64,000 nt of DNA from Methylophaga sp. OBS3 (GTDB lineage: Bacteria; Pseudomonadota; Gammaproteobacteria; Nitrosococcales; Methylophagaceae): NCBI RefSeq assembly GCF_026319325.1, contig NZ_JAPDMU010000006.1, forward strand, positions 28,723 to 92,722, read 5' to 3'. The notes below the pieces were generated by a model that was not told the origin of the DNA, did not search any database, and worked only from the letters and a program-made list of their open reading frames with translations. The position numbers and the translations under genes were made by a program. Below are positions 45,770 to 55,455 of the stretch, in pieces (the stretch's first letter is position 1; every line of letters begins with the position of its first letter).

Positions 45770-46639
45770 ATGCAGCTCATTGAACTATTGGCCAGCTCGC
45801 CACTGGCCTTTATCAGCGTTATTTTTGTTTTAGGTTTACTGGTTGGCAGTTTTTTAAACGTTGTCATCCATCGGCTACCATTAATGATGCATCGAGAATG
45901 GCAACAACAATGCCATGAGTTAATCGGTAGCGATGTCCCTGAAGCCGAACCATTAACGCTTAGCCGTCCAAGATCACGTTGCCCTCACTGCCAACATGCC
46001 ATTACTGCACTAGAAAATATTCCTGTCGTTAGTTATTTATTTTTACGTGGCCGCTGTCATGACTGTCAGGCACGTATTTCTGTTCGTTATCCTATTATCG
46101 AAGCTTTAACAGGCATCTTTTCCGGTGTCGTTGCCTGGCACTTTGGTTTTAGTTGGACTTGTCTAAGTGCATTGTTATTAACTTGGGCACTCATCGCACT
46201 TACATTTATTGATATTGATGAACAATTATTACCAGATAGCATTACTCTGCCTTTAGTTTGGCTAGGTTTATTTTTCAACTTGTTTGGTCAATTTACTGAT
46301 CTGCAAAGTGCGGTTATTGGTGCTTTGGCTGGGTATTTATCTTTATGGTCGGTCTACCATCTATTCAGAATTGTGACCGGCAAAGAAGGTATGGGTTTTG
46401 GTGACTTTAAGCTATTGGCAGCATTAGGCGCGTGGTTAGGTTGGCAGTTTTTACCCGTCATCATTTTGTTGTCATCTCTGGTTGGTGCTGTTGTCGGGAT
46501 TAGTTTAGTTTTGTTTTTCAAACATCAGCGCAGTCAACCAATTCCGTTTGGTCCATACCTTGCTGCCGCAGGCTGGTTAGCCTTAATTTGGGGCGAGACG
46601 ATTAATAACACATACCTTCGTATAAGCGGACTTAGTTAA
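45770..46639 (+). CDS. pilD: Prepilin peptidase/N-methyltransferase PilD
   Basis: Inner-membrane aspartic peptidase that cleaves and N-methylates type IV prepilins and pseudopilins. The tetra-Cys zinc site is CPHCQHAI and CHDCQA. The catalytic Asp residues are in TFIDIDEQLLPDS and KEGMGFGDFKLL (GxGD). Eight hydrophobic helices, 289 residues, typical. No gap after pilC; its TAA overlaps the A of the coaE ATG. Confidence 0.97.
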   Translation: MQLIELLASSPLAFISVIFVLGLLVGSFLNVVIHRLPLMMHREWQQQCHELIGSDVPEAEPLTLSRPRSRCPHCQHAITALENIPVVSYLFLRGRCHDCQARISVRYPIIEALTGIFSGVVAWHFGFSWTCLSALLLTWALIALTFIDIDEQLLPDSITLPLVWLGLFFNLFGQFTDLQSAVIGALAGYLSLWSVYHLFRIVTGKEGMGFGDFKLLAALGAWLGWQFLPVIILLSSLVGAVVGISLVLFFKHQRSQPIPFGPYLAAAGWLALIWGETINNTYLRISGLS

Positions 46640-47253
46640 TGGCCTTAACGGTTGGTTTAACCGGGGGAATTGCGAGTGGTAAAAGTACTGTCTGTTCACA
46701 ACTCGCGCAACTCGGTGCCGGCATTATCGATGCGGATGTTATTGCCAAGGTTGTCTGTCAGCCGGGTCTGCCCGCATATCAAGAAATTATTGAAAAATTT
46801 GGTCGCAAGGTTGTTATGGCTGATGGGCAATTAGACCGCAAAGCCTTACGCAATATTATTTTTAATGATGCACAAGCTAAAGTAGATCTGGAAACCATTA
46901 TTCACCCCAGAGTACGTGAACAACTGTTAGCACAATTAGCTGAAAGCACGCATATGGTCACCATCATTGCTGTACCGCTGCTTATTGAAGCTAAAATGCA
47001 GTATCTCTTCGACCGCATTTTGGTTGTTACCACTTCCCGTTCTCAACAAATTAAGCGTTTATTACAACGCGACGGTATTTCTGAGCAGTTAGCCAAGCAA
47101 ATGATCGGCGCACAGATTGATGATGAGCAGCGTTTACACTATGCTGATGACATTATTGATAATAACGGTGACTTTAATGCACTCACCGAGCAGTTAGAAA
47201 AACTGATGAAAACTTATCAAAAACTTGCGGTTAACAACCAATTAACTCATTAA
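46639..47253 (+). CDS. coaE: Dephospho-CoA kinase CoaE
   Basis: Last step of coenzyme A synthesis. P-loop VGLTGGIASGKSTV, DADVIAKVVCQPG, IIHPRVREQL, VPLLIEAKMQYLFDRILVV and LLQRDGISEQLAKQMIGAQ are all family hallmarks. 204 residues. Sits between pilD and zapD, a conserved gammaproteobacterial order. Confidence 0.97.
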   Translation: MALTVGLTGGIASGKSTVCSQLAQLGAGIIDADVIAKVVCQPGLPAYQEIIEKFGRKVVMADGQLDRKALRNIIFNDAQAKVDLETIIHPRVREQLLAQLAESTHMVTIIAVPLLIEAKMQYLFDRILVVTTSRSQQIKRLLQRDGISEQLAKQMIGAQIDDEQRLHYADDIIDNNGDFNALTEQLEKLMKTYQKLAVNNQLTH

Positions 47254-47265
47254 AACAGAATTGAC

Positions 47266-48036
47266 GTGTCAACCACTATTACCTACGAACAACCGCTGAA
47301 TGAACGTATCCGGACTTTTTTACGTCTGGAGTTTTTGTTTGCTCGTGTCGACAAAGCCATGCAGTTTGATGATGAACTTAGTCATCGTGATGCCATTGAT
47401 GCGATGTTGGATATTTTGTCGGTTTTTGAGCGCAATGACTTAAAAGCGGAAGTGTTAAAAGAAATCGAGCGACTGATCACCAATCTTTCTGCTTTAGAAA
47501 ATATTGCTGGTGTTAACCGTTCAGCGTTAGACGAGTTACTCAGTGAACTTGATCAAACCCTAGATGCATTACAGCTCCGCAAATCTGGTGTCGGCCAAGC
47601 TCTAAAAGAGAATGACTTTCTCTATAGTATCCGTCAGCGCTCAAGTATCGCTGGAGGTACTTGCGACTTTGATTTACCGGCTTATCACTACTGGCTGCAA
47701 CACACACCCGTCGAAGGCAGAATCCATCAATTACAGTATTGGTTGGAGCAGTTTGTCGCTGTCCGCGCAGCTATTGATATTAGTTTACGGCTCATTCGTG
47801 GTGCGACGCCTTTTGCTGATATGCAAGCCGAAGCGGGATTCTTTCAACGCAGTTTGGATGGTAATCAACCAACCCAACTGATTCGCGTGCAAATACCAGC
47901 TGAAACACCTTATTTCCCTGAAATAAGCGGCGGTAAACACCGTTTTACCGTTCGTTTTATGTTATTTGATATTAACCAGCGGCCGCAGCAAATTTCTGAG
48001 GATGTTGCCTTCCGGCTCAGCTGTTGCAGTATGTAA
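47266..48036 (+). CDS. zapD: Cell division protein ZapD
   Basis: Cross-links FtsZ filaments at the division ring. 256 residues starting at GTG ([25 protein letters not shown]), with SFVNHxx-free but family-typical blocks: [64 protein letters not shown]. The GTG start follows a 12-base gap after coaE and is supported by the conserved [16 protein letters not shown] block. Ends one base before yacG. Confidence 0.95.
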   Translation: MSTTITYEQPLNERIRTFLRLEFLFARVDKAMQFDDELSHRDAIDAMLDILSVFERNDLKAEVLKEIERLITNLSALENIAGVNRSALDELLSELDQTLDALQLRKSGVGQALKENDFLYSIRQRSSIAGGTCDFDLPAYHYWLQHTPVEGRIHQLQYWLEQFVAVRAAIDISLRLIRGATPFADMQAEAGFFQRSLDGNQPTQLIRVQIPAETPYFPEISGGKHRFTVRFMLFDINQRPQQISEDVAFRLSCCSM

Positions 48037-48037
48037 T

Positions 48038-48223
48038 ATGCCAATGAAAGTAAATTGCCCAACCTGTAATCGTAAGGTCGAGTGGATTGAAGAAAACACT
48101 TACCGTCCATTTTGTAGCGAACGTTGTAAGCTAATTGACCTCGGCGAATGGGCTGCAGAAAATCACCGAATCGCCGGCGAACCAGCTTTAGATCCTAACG
48201 ATCCACAATTTGAGAAGCATTAA
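48038..48223 (+). CDS. yacG: DNA gyrase inhibitor YacG
   Basis: 61-residue zinc-ribbon protein that binds GyrB and inhibits DNA gyrase in E. coli. The zinc site is [10 protein letters not shown] and [23 protein letters not shown] is also typical. Start at 48038 ([10 protein letters not shown]), one base after the zapD stop. An ATG two codons later is possible. A longer in-frame reading only covers the end of zapD. Confidence 0.95.
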   Translation: MPMKVNCPTCNRKVEWIEENTYRPFCSERCKLIDLGEWAAENHRIAGEPALDPNDPQFEKH

Positions 48224-48230
48224 GCTACTA

Positions 48231-48632
48231 TTAGTTTTGATAGTAACTTTTCACCGCGCTGACGATAGCACTGTTAGCCGCAGGAAACTCATGTTCATCT
48301 AGCGCGTTGAGGGGACACCATTTTATTTCTTGCCCTTCGCGTCCAGCAATTTCACCACTAAACTGCTCTACCAACCACACATCTAATGTGACTTTTCGGT
48401 CAGTGTAGTCATGCTCAACCTGAAATAAGTCTTCGGCTTTTTCTACCAATAAACCCACTTCTTCTTGCAGTTCACGCTTTAATGCATCTAGACGGCTTTC
48501 CTCGGGTTCACGTTTACCCCCAGGGAATTCCCATAAATTACCTTGATGCTGATGGGCCTGACGACGTGCGATGAGCACTTCTTGTTGAGCGTTAACAATA
48601 ACGCCAACAGCGACTTGGAGATGTTTAATCAT
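48231..48632 (-). CDS. mutT: 8-oxo-dGTP diphosphatase MutT
   Basis: Nudix hydrolase cleaning 8-oxo-dGTP out of the nucleotide pool. The Nudix box is GGKREPEESRLDALKRELQEEVG with all Glu residues. The opening IKHLQVAVGVIVNAQQEVLIARR and LWEFPGGK match MutT rather than other Nudix enzymes. I use ATG 48632 (133 residues), overlapping the stop of the upstream zinc-finger gene (ATGA). It converges on yacG with seven bases between stops. There is no fused thiamine-phosphate synthase domain as in some relatives. Confidence 0.93.
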   Translation of the reverse strand: MIKHLQVAVGVIVNAQQEVLIARRQAHQHQGNLWEFPGGKREPEESRLDALKRELQEEVGLLVEKAEDLFQVEHDYTDRKVTLDVWLVEQFSGEIAGREGQEIKWCPLNALDEHEFPAANSAIVSAVKSYYQN

Positions 48633-48817
48633 TACTTCATTAGTTTGTACAAAGTACCGCAATAAGGGCAGCGAACTTCATCTTGTGCTTCTAGAGACAG
48701 ATAAACTCGAGGATGTGAGTTCCACACTGCCATTTCTGGCAGTGGACAACTTAGTGGCAGGTCTTCCGGGCGAATTTGATAATACTTATCAACGTTGGCT
48801 TGCTTAGCATCCATCAC
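48632..48817 (-). CDS. zf-CHCC zinc-finger domain protein
   Basis: 61 residues with LPLSCPLPEMAVWNSHPRVYLSLEAQDEVRCPYCGTLYKL, giving Cys, His and CxxC ligands in the zf-CHCC arrangement (related to the mitochondrial complex I NDUFS6/13 kDa subunit). No bacterial function is established. It overlaps mutT by four bases. nadA lies 13 bases away: nadA is upstream on the same strand, so nadA, this gene and mutT may share a transcript. Confidence 0.88.
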   Translation of the reverse strand: MMDAKQANVDKYYQIRPEDLPLSCPLPEMAVWNSHPRVYLSLEAQDEVRCPYCGTLYKLMK

Positions 48818-48830
48818 CCGCTCCTTGAAA

Positions 48831-49943
48831 TTAGATAGGCAGATCCAGCATCCGTTGTAGGGCTAATTTTGCCTGACTGGCCGTTACTTCATCGACTGAA
48901 ACCTGGTTGACGACATGGCCTTCAACAAGATTTTCCAGTACCCAAAGTAAATGTTGTGGGTCGACACGGAACATGGTCGAGCACATACAGACTGTTGGTG
49001 ACATGAAGTGAACTGATTTGCCCTCAGACTCAAACTGCTCATGCAGACGATTGACCAAGTTTAGCTCAGTACCAACTAACCAGCGTGTTCCTGGTGCACT
49101 ATCAGCGATGGTGCGAACGATATATTCAGTTGAGCCAATATAATCAGATTTTTGACAGACCTCAAAGCTACATTCTGGATGAGAAATTACTTTGGTTTCT
49201 GGATATTTCGCCAAAAAGTTATCGATCTGAACCGGCTGGAACATTTGATGAACAGAACAGAAACCTTTCCAAAGAATCATTTTGGCGTTTCTGATCTCGT
49301 CAGGCGTTAAACCACCCATCGGTTTATCAAAATCCCACACCACCATTTCTTCTAACGGAATGCCCATCTTAAAGCCAGTATTCCGACCCAAATGTTGATC
49401 TGGGAAGAATAGAATTTTTTCACGTTGTGAAAATGCCCAATCCAAGACATGTGGCGCATTGGTTGAAGTACAGACGATACCGCCATGCTTGCCGCAAAAT
49501 GACTTCAAATCCGCCGCAGAGTTGATGTAAGTAATGGGTGTGACAAGTTCGTCTGGGTCAAAGACTTCAGACATTTCCTGCCAAGCACGATCAACATTGA
49601 TGCGATTAGCCATATCGGCCATTGAGCAGCCTGCCGCCATATCGGGGAGGATCGCGACTTGATCAGGTCGTGACAGAATATCTGCCACTTCAGCCATAAA
49701 GTGCACACCGCAAAACACGATATATTTCGCGTCTGAGCTTGCAGCATTCCGAGATAACTTTAACGAGTCACCAGAAAAATCTGCATGTTTGAACACTTCA
49801 TTACGCTGGTAATGATGACCAAGAATGACCAAATCATCGCCAAGCGCTTGCTTGGCTTCGATGATTCGTTGCTCACACTCAGCATCATCCAGAGCAAAAT
49901 ATTCCTCGAAGGGAATTGGACTGCTTGCCAGTTCAGTTGCCAC
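48831..49943 (-). CDS. nadA: Quinolinate synthase NadA
   Basis: [4Fe-4S] enzyme that condenses iminoaspartate and dihydroxyacetone phosphate to quinolinate for NAD. Seen: LGHHYQRNEVFKHADFSGDSLKLSR, CGVHFMAEVADIL, VTYINS-like TPITYINSAADLKSFCGKHGG, HPECSFEVC and SPTVCMCSTMFR. Cluster Cys residues lie in the CGVHF, HPEC and CMCSTM regions. I place the start at GTG 49943 (370 residues): AGGAGG lies six bases before it. The upstream ATG at 49958 contains this ribosome-binding site within its own coding sequence. Confidence 0.95.
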   Translation of the reverse strand: MATELASSPIPFEEYFALDDAECEQRIIEAKQALGDDLVILGHHYQRNEVFKHADFSGDSLKLSRNAASSDAKYIVFCGVHFMAEVADILSRPDQVAILPDMAAGCSMADMANRINVDRAWQEMSEVFDPDELVTPITYINSAADLKSFCGKHGGIVCTSTNAPHVLDWAFSQREKILFFPDQHLGRNTGFKMGIPLEEMVVWDFDKPMGGLTPDEIRNAKMILWKGFCSVHQMFQPVQIDNFLAKYPETKVISHPECSFEVCQKSDYIGSTEYIVRTIADSAPGTRWLVGTELNLVNRLHEQFESEGKSVHFMSPTVCMCSTMFRVDPQHLLWVLENLVEGHVVNQVSVDEVTASQAKLALQRMLDLPI

Positions 49944-49949
49944 TTTTGT

Positions 49950-49955
49950 CCTCCT
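49950..49955 (-). promoter_or_regulatory. Shine-Dalgarno AGGAGG setting the nadA start at GTG
   Basis: AGGAGG on the minus strand lies six bases before GTG 49943. The alternative ATG at 49958 would need this motif inside the reading frame, so the GTG start is favoured. Confidence 0.7.
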
Positions 49956-49979
49956 CATTCACCGCCGGGTGAAGGCTAA

Positions 49980-51764
49980 TTAGCTCTCAATTACCGGTGC
50001 TTTGCGCAGGCGGATATTTAATTCTTTCAATTGGTCATCAGCGACAGCACTTGGCGCATCAGTCAACAAACATGCCGCTGACTGCGTTTTCGGGAATGCC
50101 ATTACATCACGAATGGACGCTGATCCTGTCATCAACATAGCCAGTCGGTCCAGACCAAAGGCCAAACCACCATGCGGTGGACAACCAAATTTCAATGCTT
50201 GTAGTAAGAAGCCAAATTTCTCTTCTGCTTCTTCAGCGCCAATGCCCAATAATTCAAAGACTTGTTTTTGCACATCGCTCTTGAAGATACGCATTGAACC
50301 GCCGCCCAACTCTGTACCGTTAAGAACCATATCATAGGCTCTAGACAAGCATTTACCTGGATCAGTTTTCAACAAGTCGAGATCTGATTCACGTGGTGCT
50401 GTGAATGGGTGATGTAATGCAAACCAACGTTGCGATTTCTCATCCCATTCAAACATAGGGAATTCAACCACCCAAAGTGGACGCCAGCCATGCTCAACCA
50501 TGCCTAAGTCATGACCCAATTTGACGCGTAACGCACCAAGTGACTCATTTACGATGCCCGCTTTATCAGCGCCGAAGAACACCAAATCTCCTGTTTCAGC
50601 GTTGGTGCGCTGCATAATGGCATCAACAACCTCATCAGGTAGGAATTTCAAAATTGGCGACTGCAAACCTTCACGGCCCGCTGAAAGATCGTTGATCTTG
50701 ATGTAAGCCAGACCTTTTGCACCGTAGATACCGACGTATTTAGTGTAATCATCGATTTCTTTACGGCTCAGGTTGTTACCACCCGGAACACGTAAAGCGG
50801 TTACACGACCATTTGGATCTTGTGCTGGGCCAGAGAAAACTTTGAAATCGACATTCGCCATCAGGTCACTGATTTCAACCAGTTCTAATGGGATACGTAG
50901 ATCTGGTTTATCACTACCAAAACGATCCATTGCCTCAGCATAAGTCATTCGAGGGAATGGGTTTGGTAATGCCTCCTCCAAGACATTGGCAAACAACTTA
51001 CGAATCATTTCTTCCATCATCGACATCAGTTCTTCTTCTGATACGAATGAGGTCTCAATATCCAGCTGCGTAAATTCAGGCTGACGATCTGCACGTAAGT
51101 CTTCGTCACGGAAACAACGAACAACTTGGTAATAACGATCCATACCAGCAACCATCAACAACTGTTTAAACAACTGTGGTGATTGTGGCAAAGCAAAAAA
51201 CTCACCTGGATGGGTACGGCTTGGGACTAAGTAGTCGCGCGCACCTTCAGGAGTTGCTTTCGTCAGAATTGGTGTTTCGATATCCATGAAACCATGGTCA
51301 TCGAGATAGTTACGTAATTGACGGGTAATTTGCGAACGAAAACGCAGCTTTTGCAGCATTTCAGGACGACGCAAGTCAATATAACGATGACGTAAGCGTA
51401 CATCTTCACTGACATCAATCTGTTCAGATAATGGGAACGGCGGTGTTTCAGCGCTGTTTAAAATTTGAACTGATTTAGCAATGATTTCAATTTTGCCGCT
51501 TTTCAAATCGACGTTTTCACTGCCAGTAGGACGTTCACGTACAACGCCTTCAATTTGCAGTACATATTCACTGCGTACTTTTTCGGCGATGGCAAAAGTG
51601 TCAGCATCTTCAGGGTTACATACCACTTGCACCAGACCTTCACGATCACGCAAGTCGATAAAAATAACACCACCATGATCTCGACGACGGTGCATCCAGC
51701 CGGCCACTGTGACCGTTTGTCCCACTAAAGTTTCGTTCACTCCGCCGCAATAATGGCTACGCAT
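49980..51764 (-). CDS. aspS: Aspartyl-tRNA synthetase AspS
   Basis: Class II synthetase charging tRNA-Asp. N-terminal OB fold: [31 protein letters not shown]. Class motifs: [41 protein letters not shown] (motif 2), [12 protein letters not shown] (motif 3). It carries the bacterial GAD insertion (about 290-420). 594 residues. Whether discriminating or not (Asn) cannot be read. Preceded by the FmdB gene with a terminator between. Confidence 0.97.
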   Translation of the reverse strand: MRSHYCGGVNETLVGQTVTVAGWMHRRRDHGGVIFIDLRDREGLVQVVCNPEDADTFAIAEKVRSEYVLQIEGVVRERPTGSENVDLKSGKIEIIAKSVQILNSAETPPFPLSEQIDVSEDVRLRHRYIDLRRPEMLQKLRFRSQITRQLRNYLDDHGFMDIETPILTKATPEGARDYLVPSRTHPGEFFALPQSPQLFKQLLMVAGMDRYYQVVRCFRDEDLRADRQPEFTQLDIETSFVSEEELMSMMEEMIRKLFANVLEEALPNPFPRMTYAEAMDRFGSDKPDLRIPLELVEISDLMANVDFKVFSGPAQDPNGRVTALRVPGGNNLSRKEIDDYTKYVGIYGAKGLAYIKINDLSAGREGLQSPILKFLPDEVVDAIMQRTNAETGDLVFFGADKAGIVNESLGALRVKLGHDLGMVEHGWRPLWVVEFPMFEWDEKSQRWFALHHPFTAPRESDLDLLKTDPGKCLSRAYDMVLNGTELGGGSMRIFKSDVQKQVFELLGIGAEEAEEKFGFLLQALKFGCPPHGGLAFGLDRLAMLMTGSASIRDVMAFPKTQSAACLLTDAPSAVADDQLKELNIRLRKAPVIES

Positions 51765-51791
51765 AATGGTTCCAACAATTTCTGATTAATT

Positions 51792-51820
51792 AAAACAAAA
51801 ACCGCCCCAGTCTGGGCGGC
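51792..51820 (-). terminator. Rho-independent terminator between the FmdB-like gene and aspS
   Basis: On the minus strand a CCGCCC/GGGCGG stem (paired positions 51802-51807 and 51814-51819) with a six-base loop is followed by TTTTTGTTTT. It stands about 66 bases after the stop of the FmdB-like gene and 28 bases before aspS, so aspS must use a promoter within or near this element, or read-through. Confidence 0.75.
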
Positions 51821-51885
51821 ATGATAAATTCTTTATTTTTTACGAATGATGTTTTGTCTTTTAATTTCGTAAAGTTTGTCTGACT

Positions 51886-52107
51886 TTAGGCGGAATCACC
51901 GCTGTCAGCCAAATTGCGTTTACTACCTGATTTAAAGTCAGTCTCATACCAACCATCACCTTTCAGGCGAAAACCGGCTGCCGAAATGAGTTTTTTCAGT
52001 GCGGGCTGGTCACAAGCAGGACAATGCTTTAAAGGCTCATCGCTAATTTTCTGTAATGCCTCAAAATCGTGGCCACAACTATCACAACGGTATTCATAAA
52101 AAGGCAT
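51886..52107 (-). CDS. FmdB family zinc-ribbon protein
   Basis: 73-residue protein opening [24 protein letters not shown] with two CxxC pairs (CDSC, CPAC), the FmdB/CxxC_CXXC_SSSS signature. Such proteins are described as putative regulators linked to formamidase/amidase operons; in most genomes, as here, no such operon is adjacent. The rest reads [23 protein letters not shown], also typical. Divergent from the ABC exporter gene over 156 bases. Confidence 0.92.
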   Translation of the reverse strand: MPFYEYRCDSCGHDFEALQKISDEPLKHCPACDQPALKKLISAAGFRLKGDGWYETDFKSGSKRNLADSGDSA

Positions 52108-52263
52108 GGTTTATCTCCAACATGCAGCAAAAACATCATTGCATACCTTAATAAGGTGCTGCGGTCTCGTTTTCAAGATTTAGAACTAACTGATTATAAC
52201 CAAAAAACCTACTTTTCGTCTTTGTCTTTCACGCCAACTTTAGCAATGCAGTAAACTGCGCTC

Positions 52264-54039
52264 ATGAGAAACCATCCCGACTGGCGGGCTATCCGCAGTT
52301 TATTACCTTTTCTATGGCAATTTAAAAGCCGCGTCATTATTGCGCTGCTACTTTTGCTGTTAGCCAAGGTTGCGAATGTCGGTGTGCCACTCGCGCTTAA
52401 AGGTGCAGTAGATGCGCTAGACCCTCAACAGCAGGCTTTAATTTACTTGCCTGTCATGTTGTTAGTTACCTATGGCTTACTTCGTCTTGCCAGCAGTTTG
52501 TTTAGTGAGCTTCGGGATGCCTTGTTTGCGAAAGTGATTTATCACTCTATTCGCCGAATCGCCGGACAAGTATTTCAACATCTACATAAGCTTTCATTAC
52601 GCTTTCATCTACAACGTCAAACTGGTGGTATTTCTCGTGACATAGAGCGTGGTAGTCGCGGTATCAGCTTTTTGCTGAACTTTATGATCTTTAACATCTT
52701 GCCAACCCTGGTAGAGATCGTCCTCGTCACCGTCATTTTATTGGTTAATTACGATGCGATTTATGCCCTGATTACCACCGGCACCATCGTTTTGTTTATC
52801 GCATATACCTTACTCATCACTGAGTGGCGCATGCGGTTTCGTAGGGCAATGAATGACAAAGATTCAGAAGCGAATAATCAAGCTATTGACAGTCTGCTGA
52901 ACTATGAGACCGTAAAGTATTTTAATAATGAAGCGTTTGAAGCTAACCGCTATGACCTGAAACTGGCAGATTGGGAGCGTTCAGCGGTTAAAAACCAAAC
53001 CTCAATCTCAGTCATGAATATTGGCCAAGGGCTGATTATCGCTGCAGGCCTGACTGCACTGATGTTATTGGCTAGTCAAGGTGTTGTTGCTGGTGAACTC
53101 ACCATTGGTGACCTGGTTTTAGTGAATGCTTATTTATTACAGCTCTATCTGCCGCTAGGTTTTCTCGGGTTTGTTTATCGAGAGATCAGGCATTCGCTGG
53201 CCGACATGGAGCGTATGTTTTCGCTCATGGACCAACATCAGGAAATACAAGACATCGACAATGCTAAGTCACTAGAAAATGGTGATGGCTATATTCGCTT
53301 TAAAAATGTCAGCTTTGCTTATGATGCTAATCGCCCGATTTTACAAAACATCAGTTTTGACATTCCGGCAGGTCATAAGGTAGCTGTTGTTGGCGCCAGT
53401 GGCAGCGGTAAATCGACACTGGTTAGATTGTTATTTCGCTTTTATGATCCACAACAAGGTGAAATATCCATTGATGATCAAAATATACGCTCAGTCGACC
53501 AACACAGCTTACGCCAGAAAATTGGTGTGGTTCCTCAAGATACCGTCTTGTTTAATGAAAGCTTGCTACACAACATTCGTTACGGCTATCCAAGCGCAAC
53601 GCAAGCTGAAGTCGTCAAAGCGGCACGTCAGACTCACATTCATAATTTTATTAGCGAGTTACCTGAGGGCTATAACACCTTGGTTGGTGAGCGCGGTTTA
53701 AAACTCTCTGGTGGCGAAAAACAACGTGTGGCTATTGCCAGAACGTTACTCAAAAACCCTCGCATACTGATTTTTGATGAAGCAACTTCGGCTTTAGACA
53801 GCCATGCTGAGCAGGCTATTAATCAACAATTACAGAGATTGAGTCAATTTAAAACGACACTTGTTATCGCTCATAGGCTGTCTACTATCATTGATGCCGA
53901 TTTAATTTTAGTCATGGACAAAGGTCGCATTATTGAGCGTGGTAATCATCAAGCCCTATTGGCTTTGAATGGTCATTATGCTGCGATGTGGCGTCTTCAA
54001 GAACAAGGCCAGCCAACGGCTGATCTTCTTGATTCTTAA
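52264..54039 (+). CDS. Atm1-type ABC exporter (heavy metal/thiol conjugates)
   Basis: 591-residue half transporter with six N-terminal membrane helices and a C-terminal ATPase. The membrane part has the Atm1/HMT1 signature SLRFHLQRQTGGISRDIERGSRGI and NYETVKYFNNEAFEANRY. ATPase: GASGSGKST (Walker A), LSGGEKQRVAIART (signature), ILIFDEATSALDS (Walker B). Works as a homodimer; relatives export glutathione-linked metals or Fe-S precursors. Divergent from the FmdB gene; pseudoazurin lies 209 bases downstream. Substrate cannot be fixed. Confidence 0.93.
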   Translation: MRNHPDWRAIRSLLPFLWQFKSRVIIALLLLLLAKVANVGVPLALKGAVDALDPQQQALIYLPVMLLVTYGLLRLASSLFSELRDALFAKVIYHSIRRIAGQVFQHLHKLSLRFHLQRQTGGISRDIERGSRGISFLLNFMIFNILPTLVEIVLVTVILLVNYDAIYALITTGTIVLFIAYTLLITEWRMRFRRAMNDKDSEANNQAIDSLLNYETVKYFNNEAFEANRYDLKLADWERSAVKNQTSISVMNIGQGLIIAAGLTALMLLASQGVVAGELTIGDLVLVNAYLLQLYLPLGFLGFVYREIRHSLADMERMFSLMDQHQEIQDIDNAKSLENGDGYIRFKNVSFAYDANRPILQNISFDIPAGHKVAVVGASGSGKSTLVRLLFRFYDPQQGEISIDDQNIRSVDQHSLRQKIGVVPQDTVLFNESLLHNIRYGYPSATQAEVVKAARQTHIHNFISELPEGYNTLVGERGLKLSGGEKQRVAIARTLLKNPRILIFDEATSALDSHAEQAINQQLQRLSQFKTTLVIAHRLSTIIDADLILVMDKGRIIERGNHQALLALNGHYAAMWRLQEQGQPTADLLDS

Positions 54040-54163
54040 AATAAAAAAGCCATCAACTGAAACCTAAAAAGTCACTTTTCCTTGGACAGGCTAATTTAAG
54101 TCAGGTTAGACTTCGGCGTTTGGTCTAGGGAAAAACCAAAAATTAATTACAAAAAAATGACGG

Positions 54164-54183
54164 TTGTTCAGTCATTGTTCAGT
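54164..54183 (+). repeat. Two direct repeats of TTGTTCAGT 11 bases apart
   Basis: TTGTTCAGT occurs at 54164-54172 and again at 54175-54183, one helical turn apart, about 65-85 bases before the pseudoazurin ATG. This spacing is what a regulator binding one DNA face would need. Candidate -35/-10 sequences overlap or follow it (for example TTGTTC at 54175 with CTGAAT 17 bases later). The function is inferred. Confidence 0.6.
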
Positions 54184-54248
54184 TTGCTTGTGCGAGACTG
54201 AATTCGCAATAAAAGCAAAACCCTTAAGAAAAACGAGAGGAACGAAAT

Positions 54249-54692
54249 ATGAAATTTGGCAAAACGTTAACTGCTGCAATGTTAGGCGCTTCTACACTGT
54301 TTTCAGCTGCTGCCATGGCAGAAGTTCACCAAGTTGAAGCTTCATTGACTTCTTTTGACCCATTGGTTGTTAAAGTACAACCAGGTGATCAAGTTGCTTG
54401 GTCAAAAATGGGTGGTCACTTGGTTAATACCAAATTCACAAGTGCTTCAGGCGTAGATGAGTACATCCCTGAAGGCGCAACTGGCTTCATGTCTCAAATG
54501 GGTGACAACTTCACCACTGAGCCACTGACAGTTGAAGGTGTTTACCTGTACAAATGTGACCCACACTGGGGCGCAGGCATGGGTGGTGCGATCATCGTTG
54601 GCGAACCAACAAACTTACAAGCCATCGTTGATTCTAAGCCTAAAGGCGCTCTGAAACGTCTGGTGAAAAAAGTACAGCAAGCGACTGAATAA
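54249..54692 (+). CDS. Pseudoazurin (type 1 blue copper protein)
   Basis: Periplasmic electron carrier, 147 residues. Signal peptide of about 24 residues ending AAAMA. Copper ligands follow the pseudoazurin pattern: His in MGGHLVN and the KCDPHWGAGM set (Cys, His three later, Met five after that). The C-terminal helical extension (NLQAIVDSKPKGALKRLVKKVQQATE) is typical. Partners in other bacteria are nitrite reductase, amine dehydrogenase or cytochromes; here it precedes the bc1 operon and the window also has a PQQ dehydrogenase. Strong AGAGGA site about seven bases before the ATG; a terminator follows. Confidence 0.93.
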   Translation: MKFGKTLTAAMLGASTLFSAAAMAEVHQVEASLTSFDPLVVKVQPGDQVAWSKMGGHLVNTKFTSASGVDEYIPEGATGFMSQMGDNFTTEPLTVEGVYLYKCDPHWGAGMGGAIIVGEPTNLQAIVDSKPKGALKRLVKKVQQATE

Positions 54693-54716
54693 TTACACGT
54701 CGTTTACACTGTAATA

Positions 54717-54746
54717 GAAAAAGCCCGCTTAAAGCGGGCTTTTTTG
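54717..54746 (+). terminator. Rho-independent terminator after pseudoazurin
   Basis: Nine-base perfect stem AAGCCCGCT/AGCGGGCTT (54721-54729 and 54733-54741) with a three-base loop and a T-tract on the plus strand. It separates the pseudoazurin transcript from petA. A-rich bases before the stem could also let it work on the opposite strand. Confidence 0.9.
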
Positions 54747-54858
54747 ATCATAACGCTAGTCGCCTGTGCTAAAATTCAAGGGTTTAATTGCTCTTAAGTG
54801 GAATTTTATACGCCATTTATAGCAAGCTCTATCAACGAATATCAGGGGATCTCATCTG

Positions 54859-55455
54859 ATGAGTAACAGCGTAGATGCCGGTAAACGGCGTTTTTTAACA
54901 GCTGCCGCTAGTGTTGTAGGCGGAGCTGGCGCGATTGCCGTAGCTGTACCTTTTGTCGCTTCGGTTGCACCGAGTGCCAAAGCGGAAGCTGCCGGTGCAC
55001 CAGTTCTAGTCGATATTAGTCAGCTTGAAGTCGGTCAGCTATTAACCGTTGAGTGGCGCGGTAAACCAGTCTGGATTTATCGTCGTAGCACTGATGTATT
55101 AGAAGCGCTGCCAACACTTGACGATGATCTGCGTGACCCATCTAGTGAAGTTGCTTCACAACAACCTGCCTACTGCCAAAATGATTTGCGTTCAATTCGC
55201 GATGAAGTGATGGTTCTTGTTGGTATCTGTACGCATCTAGGTTGTTCCCCAACCTACCGCCCAGAGCTCGCACCAGCTGACTTAGGTGCTGAGTGGAAAG
55301 GTGGATTCTTCTGCCCATGCCATGGTTCAAAATTTGATTTGGCTGGCCGAGTTTATCAAGGTGTACCAGCACCAATTAACTTGGAAGTTCCGCCTTATCA
55401 TTTCCAAGGTGATAACACCGTTATCGTCGGTGAAGACGCTAAAGGAGCTGCGTAA
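54859..55455 (+). CDS. petA: Ubiquinol-cytochrome c reductase Rieske iron-sulfur subunit
   Basis: 198-residue subunit of complex III. Twin-arginine-like N-terminus (GKRRFLTAAASVVG) with the single membrane anchor, then the Rieske motifs VGICTHLGCSP and GFFCPCHGSKFDLAGRVY that bind the [2Fe-2S] cluster through two Cys and two His. Transfers electrons from ubiquinol to cytochrome c1. Starts 166 bases after pseudoazurin past a terminator; its TAA overlaps the A of the petB ATG. Confidence 0.97.
   Translation: MSNSVDAGKRRFLTAAASVVGGAGAIAVAVPFVASVAPSAKAEAAGAPVLVDISQLEVGQLLTVEWRGKPVWIYRRSTDVLEALPTLDDDLRDPSSEVASQQPAYCQNDLRSIRDEVMVLVGICTHLGCSPTYRPELAPADLGAEWKGGFFCPCHGSKFDLAGRVYQGVPAPINLEVPPYHFQGDNTVIVGEDAKGAA

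Noticed and set aside
49944..49958. NadA starting at the ATG of 49958
   Set aside because: The five extra codons contain the AGGAGG ribosome-binding site of the GTG start at 49943.
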